Part shown: positions 27,018-35,188 of the stretch, piece by piece
Layout: each line of letters begins with the position of its first letter
Numbering within the stretch: position 1 is the first letter of the stretch
The notes under the pieces: model-generated
What the model was told of the DNA's origin: nothing
What the model saw: the letters and a program-made list of their open reading frames with translations, nothing else
Databases searched by the model: none
Assembly (NCBI RefSeq): GCF_013141775.1
Contig: NZ_WHOB01000069.1
Span: 372,001 to 436,000, forward strand
From: Paenibacillus phytohabitans
GTDB lineage: Bacteria > Bacillota > Bacilli > Paenibacillales > Paenibacillaceae
Direction: 5' to 3'
DNA length: 64,000 nucleotides
Position numbers and translations under genes: made by a program

Positions 27018-27040
27018 CACAATTACATCAGGAGGTCTAT

Positions 27041-28105
27041 ATGAACCGAGAAGCACAAGGATTTGTCCCGCTGTCCCTGTCAGAGTTCAAAACATTAACA
27101 GGACAGCTCTCTGATCTCTTATCCACCCAGTACCCTCCAGTGATCATTCCGGGGGAAGCCATATTAGGCATTGAAGCGGTAGCTGCAGGAATTGCTGCAC
27201 CCAGCCGGACCATTCTAAATGTTGTGACTGGCCCTTACGGCAGTTTGTTTGGACAATGGCTGGAGCGCGGCGGAGCGACGGTGATTGAAGTGAAAGTTTC
27301 CTTTGATGAAGTCATTACTGTGGAAGAGGTTGCGTCTGCGGTTGAGCGGTATCATCCGGTTGCTATTTCTTTCGTACAGGCAGAAGTTGTTACAGGCGGC
27401 TCAAACCCTGCGAAGGAAATCTTCGAGCTTGCACGCAAGCATAATCTCATTACGGTAACGGATTCCGTATCAGCAGTAGGCGGAGAGGCTCTGTTAGTCG
27501 ATGAGTGGTCCGTAGACTTTGCCGTGATGGGTGCGCAAAAAGCGCTCGCCGGACCTAACGGCGTCAGCGCAGTCAGCATTTCACCACGCGGCTGGGCCTT
27601 CCTGGAGTCGAATGAAAGAGCGCCCCGCAATTCCATTCTATCCTTGCTCGATCTGAAGCCGGCACCGGACGGCACGCCGCCGCTTCGCGTCCCGCCAAAT
27701 ATTCCAACACTGGAGGCCAGAGCTCTGATCGTAGCCTTGACGACTGTTGCCGATGAGGGACTGGTTCAAGTGATTAAGCGCCATGAAATTGCAGCAGCTT
27801 CTGCCATAGCGGGGATCACAGCTCTGGGTCTTGAACCCTGGCAGAAGAACAGCCGGCATTATTCCACATTGACGACCACGGTTCGGGTGAACGGGGAGCA
27901 GAAGCTGCTGATCAAGCAGCCTATCGGCATCGTGGCTCCCGGAGACGGCGAATTATCCGGCCAGCTGCTGCGGATTAACCATTTCGGGGCAAATGCCAGC
28001 CGGGAAGGTGTTGAAGGCGCAGTGCGGACGCTTGCCGGATTACTGAAGCAGGATGCAGAGCAGGCAGTACAAGCTGTCCGTCAGGTTTGGGGTGAAGCCC
28101 TATGA
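27041..28105 (+). CDS. Class V aminotransferase (pyridoxal-phosphate enzyme)
   Basis: 354 residues with class V fold elements: VVTGPYGSLFGQWLERGG, FVQAEVVTGGSNP (a substrate-loop pattern of alanine-glyoxylate type enzymes), VTDSVSAVGGEALLVDEW (the Asp that contacts the pyridine N) and the PLP lysine in MGAQKALAGPNGVS. The start ATG at 27041 is preferred, with AGGAGG seven bases before it; an upstream in-frame ATG at 27014 overlaps the importer gene and has no site. Likely transaminates or deaminates the imported compound; the exact donor and acceptor are unknown. Confidence 0.88.
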   Translation: MNREAQGFVPLSLSEFKTLTGQLSDLLSTQYPPVIIPGEAILGIEAVAAGIAAPSRTILNVVTGPYGSLFGQWLERGGATVIEVKVSFDEVITVEEVASAVERYHPVAISFVQAEVVTGGSNPAKEIFELARKHNLITVTDSVSAVGGEALLVDEWSVDFAVMGAQKALAGPNGVSAVSISPRGWAFLESNERAPRNSILSLLDLKPAPDGTPPLRVPPNIPTLEARALIVALTTVADEGLVQVIKRHEIAAASAIAGITALGLEPWQKNSRHYSTLTTTVRVNGEQKLLIKQPIGIVAPGDGELSGQLLRINHFGANASREGVEGAVRTLAGLLKQDAEQAVQAVRQVWGEAL

Positions 28106-29262
28106 TTCTCAAGCATCCGCAATTCCAGGCGTACAGCGGTATCCATATCGCAGGTATCGAAGGCAAACCGTTCGATATTGAAATTCAGAATGGCCGGTTT
28201 ACTTCGGTTAAGGAAGCCGAACCGCAGCATGTACAGGCGGAACAACCTCAGCAGAAGCTATGGATCAGTCCGGGTATCATTGATCTGCATACGCACCTGG
28301 CCTGGACCGATTTCGATCATGCCGACCAGCTGAACCGGGACAGCCGGGAGGTTGAAGTGATGCAGGCAGAAGCCTTCGCAGCCACCTTAAGGACTGGCGT
28401 AACTACGGCGCGTGATGCCGGCGGCATTCTGCCAAGCACCATCCGTCATCTCGTGAAGTATTATCAGCAGCCGCTCCGGGTGCAGACCAGCAGTGAAATG
28501 CTGGGCGCAGCGGATGCCAAGGGAGTTAAGCATCTGGAGGGCCGACTGGCAGAGATCTACGCTACCGGAGCAGGCTGGATCAAAATCATGGCAACAGGGG
28601 GTCTAGGCGCGCCTACCGAGAAGGTAACGGAGCCGAACTTCTCTGAGGAAGAGTTCGCCTTCATCGTCCGTCATGCACACGCGAACCGGAAGAAGGTTCT
28701 GGTACATACCTGGGGCGGCGTGACAATTGACTGGTCCATCCAGGCCGGAGTGGAGTCCATTGAGCATGGGATGTTCCTGACCTGGGATCAGGCTGGCCGA
28801 CTGGCCGAGTCCGGCGTAGCCTTCGTGCCGACAACTTCGATCTACCGGATCGCAGCTGACCCCAAAGGTGTGCTGGCGCTGAATCCGGTCATCTGTGAAC
28901 GGGCCGCCCGTGCAGCCGATGCTCATGCCACGGCCATTGGATATGCCAAGCGGGCGGGAATACGTCTTGGATTCGGTACAGATTATGCTACTCCTTCACT
29001 GCATGGCTACAACCTGCAGGAATTCGATACGCTGTTCGATTACGGCCTGAACCGGGCAGAAGCATGGAAGTCCGCTACGCAAGACGCAGCAGAGATCCTT
29101 GGAAGCGGTCATGAGCTGGGGCGGATTGCCAAGGGCTACATTGCTGATGCGGTCATCTATGCTGCCGATCCCTATCAGGCACAGAATGCAGATCAGCTGC
29201 GGAAGAGCATCATCTCGGTGGTTACCGGGGCGGATGAAGCAGATCTGATCCAGACCCATTGA
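28102..29262 (+). CDS. Amidohydrolase of the imidazolonepropionase-like group
   Basis: 386 residues. Metal-site motifs appear in order: GIIDLHTHLAW (H-x-H), the bridging-lysine region GWIKIMATGG, VHTWGG, SIEHGMF and the catalytic Asp in FGTDYATPS. The beta-sandwich N- and C-terminal wings (VIYAADPYQ at the end) match cytosolic amidohydrolases that open cyclic amides or cleave dipeptides with C-terminal proline. The ATG overlaps the aminotransferase stop, so it is the last coupled gene of the importer operon. A terminator follows. It probably hydrolyses an amide bond in the imported compound. Confidence 0.88.
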   Translation: MILKHPQFQAYSGIHIAGIEGKPFDIEIQNGRFTSVKEAEPQHVQAEQPQQKLWISPGIIDLHTHLAWTDFDHADQLNRDSREVEVMQAEAFAATLRTGVTTARDAGGILPSTIRHLVKYYQQPLRVQTSSEMLGAADAKGVKHLEGRLAEIYATGAGWIKIMATGGLGAPTEKVTEPNFSEEEFAFIVRHAHANRKKVLVHTWGGVTIDWSIQAGVESIEHGMFLTWDQAGRLAESGVAFVPTTSIYRIAADPKGVLALNPVICERAARAADAHATAIGYAKRAGIRLGFGTDYATPSLHGYNLQEFDTLFDYGLNRAEAWKSATQDAAEILGSGHELGRIAKGYIADAVIYAADPYQAQNADQLRKSIISVVTGADEADLIQTH

Positions 29263-29278
29263 TCGTACTCTGCATGCT

Positions 29279-29328
29279 AAGGATTGTCCCGTTTAACCAT
29301 TCTATGGTTTAGGGTCAGTCCTTTTTCG
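29279..29328 (+). terminator. Intrinsic terminator of the importer/catabolic operon
   Basis: AAGGATTG-CCC and TTAACCAT pair with ATGGTTTA, GGG and CAGTCCTT around a three-base loop, followed by TTTTTCG. Confidence 0.75.
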
Positions 29329-29415
29329 CGTTCATTGCTGAAAATAATCCTTGACCTGGAACGCATTACATAAATTATAGTTCAGAGGAACATTACACAA
29401 GGGGGCTGGGGATTC

Positions 29416-30273
29416 ATGAGTCAGAGCAGCAGAAAAATAGTCTTCATCGACATTGACGGAACACTTCTCACTGAGAATGGAATCATACCGGAATCGGCGC
29501 AGCAGGCGTGCAGACAGGCGAGGGAGAACGGGCATTTGCTCTACCTGTGTACCGGCCGCTCGAAGGCTGAGATCTATGACTCCATCTGGAATATTGGCTT
29601 CGACGGCTTAATTGGAGCAGCAGGAGGGTATGTAGAGAACGGCAATGAAATGCTTTATCACAAAAAAGTGACTCCGGAAAACGCCAAACATCTGGTCGAT
29701 TATTTTCACGCCAATGAGGTGGATTTTATTCTGGAATCCAACACTGCCCTATACGGAAGCCGGAATTTACAGCCGCATCTGGAACGCAGAATTTATGGTG
29801 ATCTGCTGAATGATCCTGCAGCGCAGGAGAGAAAACGGCTGTCCCCGCATCCTTATATCGCAACACTGACCTATGGGAACGAAGAATTATATTTGGATGA
29901 TGTCAACAAAATTTGTTTTCTGGAGAGCAGTCTGCCCTTTCATCAGATCCGGGAGGCATTCGAAGGAAGGTTCACAGCACTCCAGAGTTCTATCCCCCTG
30001 TTTGGAGAGAACAGCGGGGAGCTGATGATTCCGGGTGTCCACAAGGCTTCGGCCATTGCCGATGTACTGAAGCACCTGGACATTCCGCGTGAAGACAGTA
30101 TGGCGCTTGGCGATGGGCTTAATGATCTGGAGATGCTGGAATATGTCCAGGTGGGGGTTGCTATGGGTAATGCCAGAGAGCAGCTCAAAGAGATTGCCGA
30201 TGATATCACCGACCACATTGAGGAAGACGGACTGTATAACTGTTTCCTGAAATACGGCCTGATCTCAGCTTAA
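29416..30273 (+). CDS. HAD-superfamily Cof-type phosphatase
   Basis: 285 residues. Motif I FIDIDGTLLTENG (nucleophile and acid Asp), motif II YLCTGRSKAE, and motif IV LGDGLNDLEML give a Cof-subfamily (type IIB cap) HAD phosphatase, which removes phosphate from sugar phosphates, FMN or PLP in the cytoplasm. GGGGGCTGGGGA precedes the ATG. It is bounded by a terminator upstream and the long ABC-F leader downstream, so it is probably a single-gene unit. Confidence 0.88.
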   Translation: MSQSSRKIVFIDIDGTLLTENGIIPESAQQACRQARENGHLLYLCTGRSKAEIYDSIWNIGFDGLIGAAGGYVENGNEMLYHKKVTPENAKHLVDYFHANEVDFILESNTALYGSRNLQPHLERRIYGDLLNDPAAQERKRLSPHPYIATLTYGNEELYLDDVNKICFLESSLPFHQIREAFEGRFTALQSSIPLFGENSGELMIPGVHKASAIADVLKHLDIPREDSMALGDGLNDLEMLEYVQVGVAMGNAREQLKEIADDITDHIEEDGLYNCFLKYGLISA

Positions 30274-30493
30274 ATAGACACTGTATGCATACGGACCGGG
30301 TTGATATCCAATAAAGCACATGGTAAAATGCACTTAATTAAACGATTGGAGTTGAATAGTATAGTGTAGGATTCTCTTGCGGTATTAAACAATAAAACAG
30401 CTTTATAGTACATGATCTTAAGAATGGCTACATTTTCATTCATAAGTTCATCTTATAAGGGCGTTATTTCGTGCGCGCGTTTTATTCTTTATA

Positions 30494-30632
30494 TGCAAGA
30501 AGGGTCTGCATCTTTTCACTCAATCAATATATCCTTATTCAAGTCCGTCCGGGCTGAATTTGCTGTATTTATTTGAGCTGTAAGAAGATAACCTTCTTGC
30601 AGCTTTTATTATTTTGTACAGGAGGATATTGT
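30494..30632 (+). promoter_or_regulatory. Attenuator-type 5' leader of the ABC-F gene
   Basis: The 359 bases between 30274 and 30632 hold no convincing gene but have an antibiotic-attenuator layout. TGCAAGAAGG (30494-30503) is perfectly complementary to CCTTCTTGCA (30592-30601), which is the right arm of a terminator hairpin (30577-30603). The two pairings exclude each other. The upstream strand can itself be held in ATGCA-loop-TGCAT (30493-30511). A 54-codon open frame (30412-30576) ends exactly before the terminator stem but has no clear ribosome-binding site. Drug-dependent read-through is known for ABC-F genes such as vmlR; here it is inferred. Confidence 0.65.
30577..30615 (+). terminator. 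Conditional terminator in the ABC-F leader
   Basis: GCTGTAAGAAG pairs with CTTCTTGCAGC (11 pairs, one G-U) around a five-base loop, followed by TTTTATTATTTT. It stands 17 bases before the ABC-F start codon, whose AGGAGG site lies at 30620-30625. Confidence 0.75.
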
Positions 30633-32114
30633 ATGTCATTAATCAATGTGAGCAATCTGACGTTTGCCTATGAGGGCACTTACGATAATATTTTTGAGCA
30701 TGTGAATTTCCAGCTGGATACCGATTGGAAACTGGGCTTCACCGGGCGCAACGGCCGGGGCAAAACCACCTTCCTGAACCTGCTGCTCGGCAAATATGAA
30801 TACAGCGGGACGATATCCGCACAAGTAAGCTTTGAATACTTCCCATTTTCGGTTGCGGACCCCACAAGTCAGACCCTGGATGTAATCAGTGAAATTGACC
30901 CGGAATATATACACTGGAAATTAATACGGGAGCTGAACCTGCTGAAGGTAGCGGAGGATGTGCTGTACCGGCCTTTCAATTCATTGTCGAACGGAGAACA
31001 GACGAAGGTGCTGCTGGCTGCTCTTTTTATCAAGGAAAACAGCTTCCTGCTCATCGATGAACCCACCAACCATCTGGACATGAAGGCTCGTAAGCTGGTC
31101 AGTGACTATCTCAGCACGAAGAGCGGCTATATTCTGGTCTCCCATGACAGAGCCTTCTTAGACAACTGTGTAGACCATATCCTGTCGATCAACAAGACCA
31201 ATATTGAGATCCAGAAGGGGAACTTCAGCAGCTGGTGGGAGAATAAGACGAGGCAGGATAACTTCGAGCTGGCGGAAGACGAGAAGCTGCGGCGGGACAT
31301 TAAGCGGTTATCGGCTTCCTCCAAACGGACGGGCGGCTGGGCCCATGAGGTAGAGAAGTCCAAGAACGGCACCCGGAACTCCGGCTCCAAATTAGATAAG
31401 GGCTATGTCGGTCACAAGGCTGCAAAAATGATGAAACGCTCGAAATCGATCCAGCAGCGGCAGGAATCTGCGATCACCGAGAAATCCAAGCTGCTGCGGA
31501 ACATTGAAAGCTCGGACAGTCTGGAAATATCACAGCTTCCGTATCATAAGCAACAGCTGGCCGAGCTGGATGAAGTTTCGGTCTTTTACGGGGACAAAAG
31601 TGTTTGTTCAGAGGTGAGCTTCACGATTGAGCAGGGCGACCGGATTGCACTCACCGGCAGCAACGGCTCCGGGAAATCGAGTATTCTCAAGTTGATCTGC
31701 GGGGAGGAGATTCATCATACAGGTGTTATACGGAAGGACAGCCAGCTTGCCATCTCTTATGTATCCCAGGACACCTCGCATCTGCAGGGCAGTCTGAGCG
31801 AATATGCCAGAGAGCACGGAATCGATGAAAGTCTGTTCAAATCGATTCTGCGCAAGCTTGATTTCTCGCGGATCCAGTTCGAGAAGGAGCTGTCCACTTA
31901 CAGCGGCGGCCAAAAGAAGAAAGTACTGATTGCCCGGAGCCTCAGTGAGAAGGTGCATCTGCATATCTGGGATGAACCGCTTAACTTCATTGACGTGATC
32001 TCCCGGATGCAGATTGAAGAGCTGCTGATGGAACATACGCCGACAATCCTGTTTGTGGAGCACGACCGGGAATTCTGCGCGAATATTGCTACCAAGATCG
32101 AAGCTATGGATTAA
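30633..32114 (+). CDS. ABC-F ribosomal protection protein, Lsa-like
   Basis: 493 residues with two ATPase domains and no membrane segments. Domain 1: Walker A GRNGRGKTT, signature LSNGEQTK, Walker B LLIDEPTNHLD. Domain 2: Walker A GSNGSGKSS, signature YSGGQKKK, Walker B HIWDEPLNFID. The inter-domain linker is long and basic, with KAAKMMKRSKSIQQR. Closest resemblance is to Lsa-type proteins, which displace lincosamides, streptogramin A and pleuromutilins from the ribosome. ATG 30633 is chosen because of the AGGAGG site; an in-frame upstream TTG lies inside the terminator. Resistance spectrum is inferred. Probably controlled by the leader. Confidence 0.9.
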   Translation: MSLINVSNLTFAYEGTYDNIFEHVNFQLDTDWKLGFTGRNGRGKTTFLNLLLGKYEYSGTISAQVSFEYFPFSVADPTSQTLDVISEIDPEYIHWKLIRELNLLKVAEDVLYRPFNSLSNGEQTKVLLAALFIKENSFLLIDEPTNHLDMKARKLVSDYLSTKSGYILVSHDRAFLDNCVDHILSINKTNIEIQKGNFSSWWENKTRQDNFELAEDEKLRRDIKRLSASSKRTGGWAHEVEKSKNGTRNSGSKLDKGYVGHKAAKMMKRSKSIQQRQESAITEKSKLLRNIESSDSLEISQLPYHKQQLAELDEVSVFYGDKSVCSEVSFTIEQGDRIALTGSNGSGKSSILKLICGEEIHHTGVIRKDSQLAISYVSQDTSHLQGSLSEYAREHGIDESLFKSILRKLDFSRIQFEKELSTYSGGQKKKVLIARSLSEKVHLHIWDEPLNFIDVISRMQIEELLMEHTPTILFVEHDREFCANIATKIEAMD

Positions 32115-32120
32115 GATGAC

Positions 32121-32150
32121 AAGCCTCTGCGAGCGGCAGGGGCTTTTTTT
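32121..32150 (+). terminator. Intrinsic terminator after the ABC-F gene
   Basis: AAGCCTCTGC pairs with GCAGGGGCTT (one T-G pair), five-base loop, followed by TTTTTTT. Confidence 0.88.
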
Positions 32151-32295
32151 CTGCGTGTAAATGTAGTATGAATGCATTCCGGAAGGTAGGACTGTAATAT
32201 TTGGCGTAATATGCTAAGCTTATTCAGGAAGAATAGCAAGCAGCCTGCACCATACAACAGAAGTTTAGAGATTACCACGATTAGGAGTGAGGATT

Positions 32296-35100
32296 TTGCA
32301 GACAAAGATCAGCCTCGAAGGCGAATGGAAGTTGCAGTTAGATGAGAGTAAGCACGGACTCGTATTACCTTACACAGATGTAATCACACTGCCGGGAACA
32401 ACCTCCCATGCCCGCAAAGGACCGAAGAATGAGGAGTTTCTGGTAAGCGCTCTAACGGATGAATATCTGTTCGAAGGATCCGTATGGTACTCCAGGGAGA
32501 TTGACATTCCAGAGGAGCTGGCCGGCAAGAGCAGTTATCTATATTTGGAACGTACACGGCTTACAACGCTGTGGGTGGACGGGCAGGAGATTGGCAGCCG
32601 CGACAGTCTGAACACCGCCCATGTATACGAGCTCCCGCAGCTGTTGCCGGGTACGCATATAATCACGATCCGCGTAGATAACACGGGTTACCCGACCAAA
32701 GGCGGACATCTGACTTCGCCGGATACCCAGACGAACTGGAACGGAATTACCGGCCGTATGGAGCTGCAATTCTACGGAGAGTCACAGCTTAGCGGCATCC
32801 GCCTGGATTCGGAGCTGGCTGCACGTTCCGTCCGCATCACAGCAACTCTGGAGAGTAAGAGCGAGACTACTCTTGTAGTATCTGCCAAGAGCTTCAATAG
32901 TGAGGATTCACACACGGTAGAAGAGCAGGAGTACATAGTATCACCGGGGAAGTTCTCAGTAGACTATGCACTCGGCCAAGAGGCGCTGCTCTGGAGTGAA
33001 TCCGCTCCCAATCTGTATAATATCCTCCTGGTTCTGAAGGATAGCGAAGGCAATGCCATCGACCGGCAGGAGGTTATCTTCGGACTGAAGGAATTCCGGG
33101 CAGAAGGCGACAAGTTCACGATTAACGGGGAGAAGACTTTCCTCCGCGGCAAACATGACGGACTGATCTTCCCGCTGACCGGCTATGCTCCTACAGATGT
33201 TGAAGAATGGGTCAGAATTCTTGGCATCGCCAAGTCTTACGGGATCAATCATTACCGTTTCCATACCTGCTGTCCGCCGGAGGCTGCTTTTACCGCTGCA
33301 GATATGCTTGGGATCTACATGCAGCCGGAGCTTCCGTTCTGGGGTACGATTACGGTAGAGTCGGACGAAGGGCATAATCAGGCAGAGCAGGATTACCTGA
33401 TCAGCGAAGGCTATGCCATTCTGCGGGACTTCGGCAATCATCCATCCTTTGTGATGATGTCTCTCGGCAACGAGCTGTGGGGCAGCAAAGAGAAGATTGA
33501 TTCCTTCCTGAAGGACTACAAAGCGTTCGATGACCGGCCTTTATACACCCAAGGCTCCAATAACCACCAATGGGTACCGGAGGTTCTGGAGCATGACGAC
33601 TTCTTCAGCGGGGTTCGCTTCACCCGTGACCGGTTGTTCAGAGGCTCCTATGCGATGTGCGATGCTCCGCTGGGACATGTCCAGACCGCTGTGCCCGGCA
33701 CGATGAAGGATTATGACGACCAGATCGTTCCTCCGGACTTCCTGAATGGAGGAGGACAGGCTGCTGCTGCCGGCGGCGAGATCCAGATTCAGTATGGCAC
33801 CGAAGCCAAAACGGTGCAGGCTGGCGGAGAATCCGGCGAATGGATTCCGCAGGTTCCGGTAGTCTCGCATGAGATCGGACAATACGCTACGTTCCCTAAT
33901 TTCGAAGAAATCACGAAATACACGGGTTCGATCAAAGCTGAGAACTTTGTGATTTTCCGTGAACGGCTGGAGAGTAAGGGACTGGGACATCTGGCATCGA
34001 AATACTTTGAAGCCTCCGGCCAGCTTGCGGTAGCCTGTTATAAGGAGGAGCTTGAGGCTGCCTTCCGCTCGCGGCGGCTGGCCGGCTTCCAGCTGCTGGA
34101 CCTGCAGGATTTCAGCGGTCAGGGGACTGCGCTGGTTGGCGTACTTGATGCCTTCATGGATTCCAAAGGACTGGTCAGTGCCGAGGAGTGGCGTACGTTC
34201 TGCAATGATGCGGTACTGATGGCACGATTCCCTAAGTATAATTATACCTCGGGTGAATTGTTCGCCGCCCATGTGGAGCTTAGCTGCTTCCGCAGCGGTA
34301 TGCCGGATTCCGCTCAGCTGCTATGGCAGCTTGCAGCAGAAGGTAATGTAATTGCTGAAGGAACAACCTTAGCGGCCATTCCGGCCGGAAGCCATTATAT
34401 CGACATCTGCGATCTGGCGGTAACTCTTCCTGTCGTAGACCAGATGAGTAAGATCATATTATCCCTTTCCATCCAGGGGACGGATATCCGCAAGAGCTAC
34501 GACCTGTGGGTATACCCTGAGCAGAGCAGCAACCCGCTTGAGGACATTCATGTATTCACGGAGCTGTCCGAAGAGGCGCTTGCACTGCTGGAGAAGGGCG
34601 GCAATGTGCTGCTTATGCCAGAGCCGGAATCCCTGAAGAATGCAATTGAAGGGTACTACTGCACTGATTTCTGGTGTTATCCGATGTTCCGCTCCATCTC
34701 GGAGAGCATGAACCGCCCTGTACCTGTCGGTACGATGGGTCTGCTGATTGATAACAGCCACCCGGTACTTCGTGAGTTCCCGGGTGAGGAGCATTCGACC
34801 TATCCATGGTGGAGCATTGTGGAGAATTCGAAATCGCTGATCATGGATGATGCGGACCGCAGCTGGAATCCCGTTGTGCAGACCATTGATAATTTCGAAC
34901 GTAATCATAAGCTTAGCTTCCTTACGGAATGCCGTGTAGGCAACGGTAATCTGCTGGTATGTGCACTGGATGCAGGCAAGGTGAGCGAGACCCCTGAAGG
35001 CAGACAGTTCTTGACCAGCGTGGCTAATTATATGAAATCTGCTGAATTCAAACCACAATATGAGGCAACTGTTGCCGAGCTTCAGGCGCTGATTCAATAG
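32296..35100 (+). CDS. Glycoside hydrolase family 2 protein
   Basis: 934 residues, no signal peptide. GH2 order is visible: an N-terminal jelly-roll sugar-binding domain (SVWYSREIDIP, TTLWVDGQEIG, NWNGITGRMELQ), an Ig-like domain (about 170-260), a TIM barrel starting at FTINGEKTFLRGKHDG, and a C-terminal beta region. The acid/base Glu is in SLGNELWG and the nucleophile Glu is probably in SHEIGQY. The substrate (galactoside, glucuronide, mannoside or other) is not predictable. The start TTG at 32296 has AGGAG eight bases before it; the GTG at 32287 overlaps that site. Monocistronic between two terminators. Confidence 0.87.
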   Translation: MQTKISLEGEWKLQLDESKHGLVLPYTDVITLPGTTSHARKGPKNEEFLVSALTDEYLFEGSVWYSREIDIPEELAGKSSYLYLERTRLTTLWVDGQEIGSRDSLNTAHVYELPQLLPGTHIITIRVDNTGYPTKGGHLTSPDTQTNWNGITGRMELQFYGESQLSGIRLDSELAARSVRITATLESKSETTLVVSAKSFNSEDSHTVEEQEYIVSPGKFSVDYALGQEALLWSESAPNLYNILLVLKDSEGNAIDRQEVIFGLKEFRAEGDKFTINGEKTFLRGKHDGLIFPLTGYAPTDVEEWVRILGIAKSYGINHYRFHTCCPPEAAFTAADMLGIYMQPELPFWGTITVESDEGHNQAEQDYLISEGYAILRDFGNHPSFVMMSLGNELWGSKEKIDSFLKDYKAFDDRPLYTQGSNNHQWVPEVLEHDDFFSGVRFTRDRLFRGSYAMCDAPLGHVQTAVPGTMKDYDDQIVPPDFLNGGGQAAAAGGEIQIQYGTEAKTVQAGGESGEWIPQVPVVSHEIGQYATFPNFEEITKYTGSIKAENFVIFRERLESKGLGHLASKYFEASGQLAVACYKEELEAAFRSRRLAGFQLLDLQDFSGQGTALVGVLDAFMDSKGLVSAEEWRTFCNDAVLMARFPKYNYTSGELFAAHVELSCFRSGMPDSAQLLWQLAAEGNVIAEGTTLAAIPAGSHYIDICDLAVTLPVVDQMSKIILSLSIQGTDIRKSYDLWVYPEQSSNPLEDIHVFTELSEEALALLEKGGNVLLMPEPESLKNAIEGYYCTDFWCYPMFRSISESMNRPVPVGTMGLLIDNSHPVLREFPGEEHSTYPWWSIVENSKSLIMDDADRSWNPVVQTIDNFERNHKLSFLTECRVGNGNLLVCALDAGKVSETPEGRQFLTSVANYMKSAEFKPQYEATVAELQALIQ

Positions 35101-35116
35101 CAGTAACGAACGAATA

Positions 35117-35166
35117 ACACAAAGGAGCGATTCTCCATCGGGAGAGCCGCTCCTTTGTGTTTTTTC
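35117..35166 (+). terminator. Intrinsic terminator after the GH2 gene
   Basis: ACACAAAGGAGCG pairs perfectly with CGCTCCTTTGTGT, with an inner TCTCC/GGAGA stem, followed by TTTTTT. It separates the convergent GH2 and DHA2 genes. Confidence 0.9.
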
Positions 35167-35188
35167 AAGATTATAAGACTTCATCTAT

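Noticed and set aside
30412..30576. 54-codon leader open frame before the ABC-F gene
   Set aside because: No ribosome-binding site and unremarkable sequence; kept only as a possibility in the leader finding because its stop abuts the terminator stem.
30573..30632. In-frame TTG extension of the ABC-F gene
   Set aside because: The extra 20 codons lie inside the terminator hairpin and its T-run; the ATG at 30633 has the AGGAGG site.
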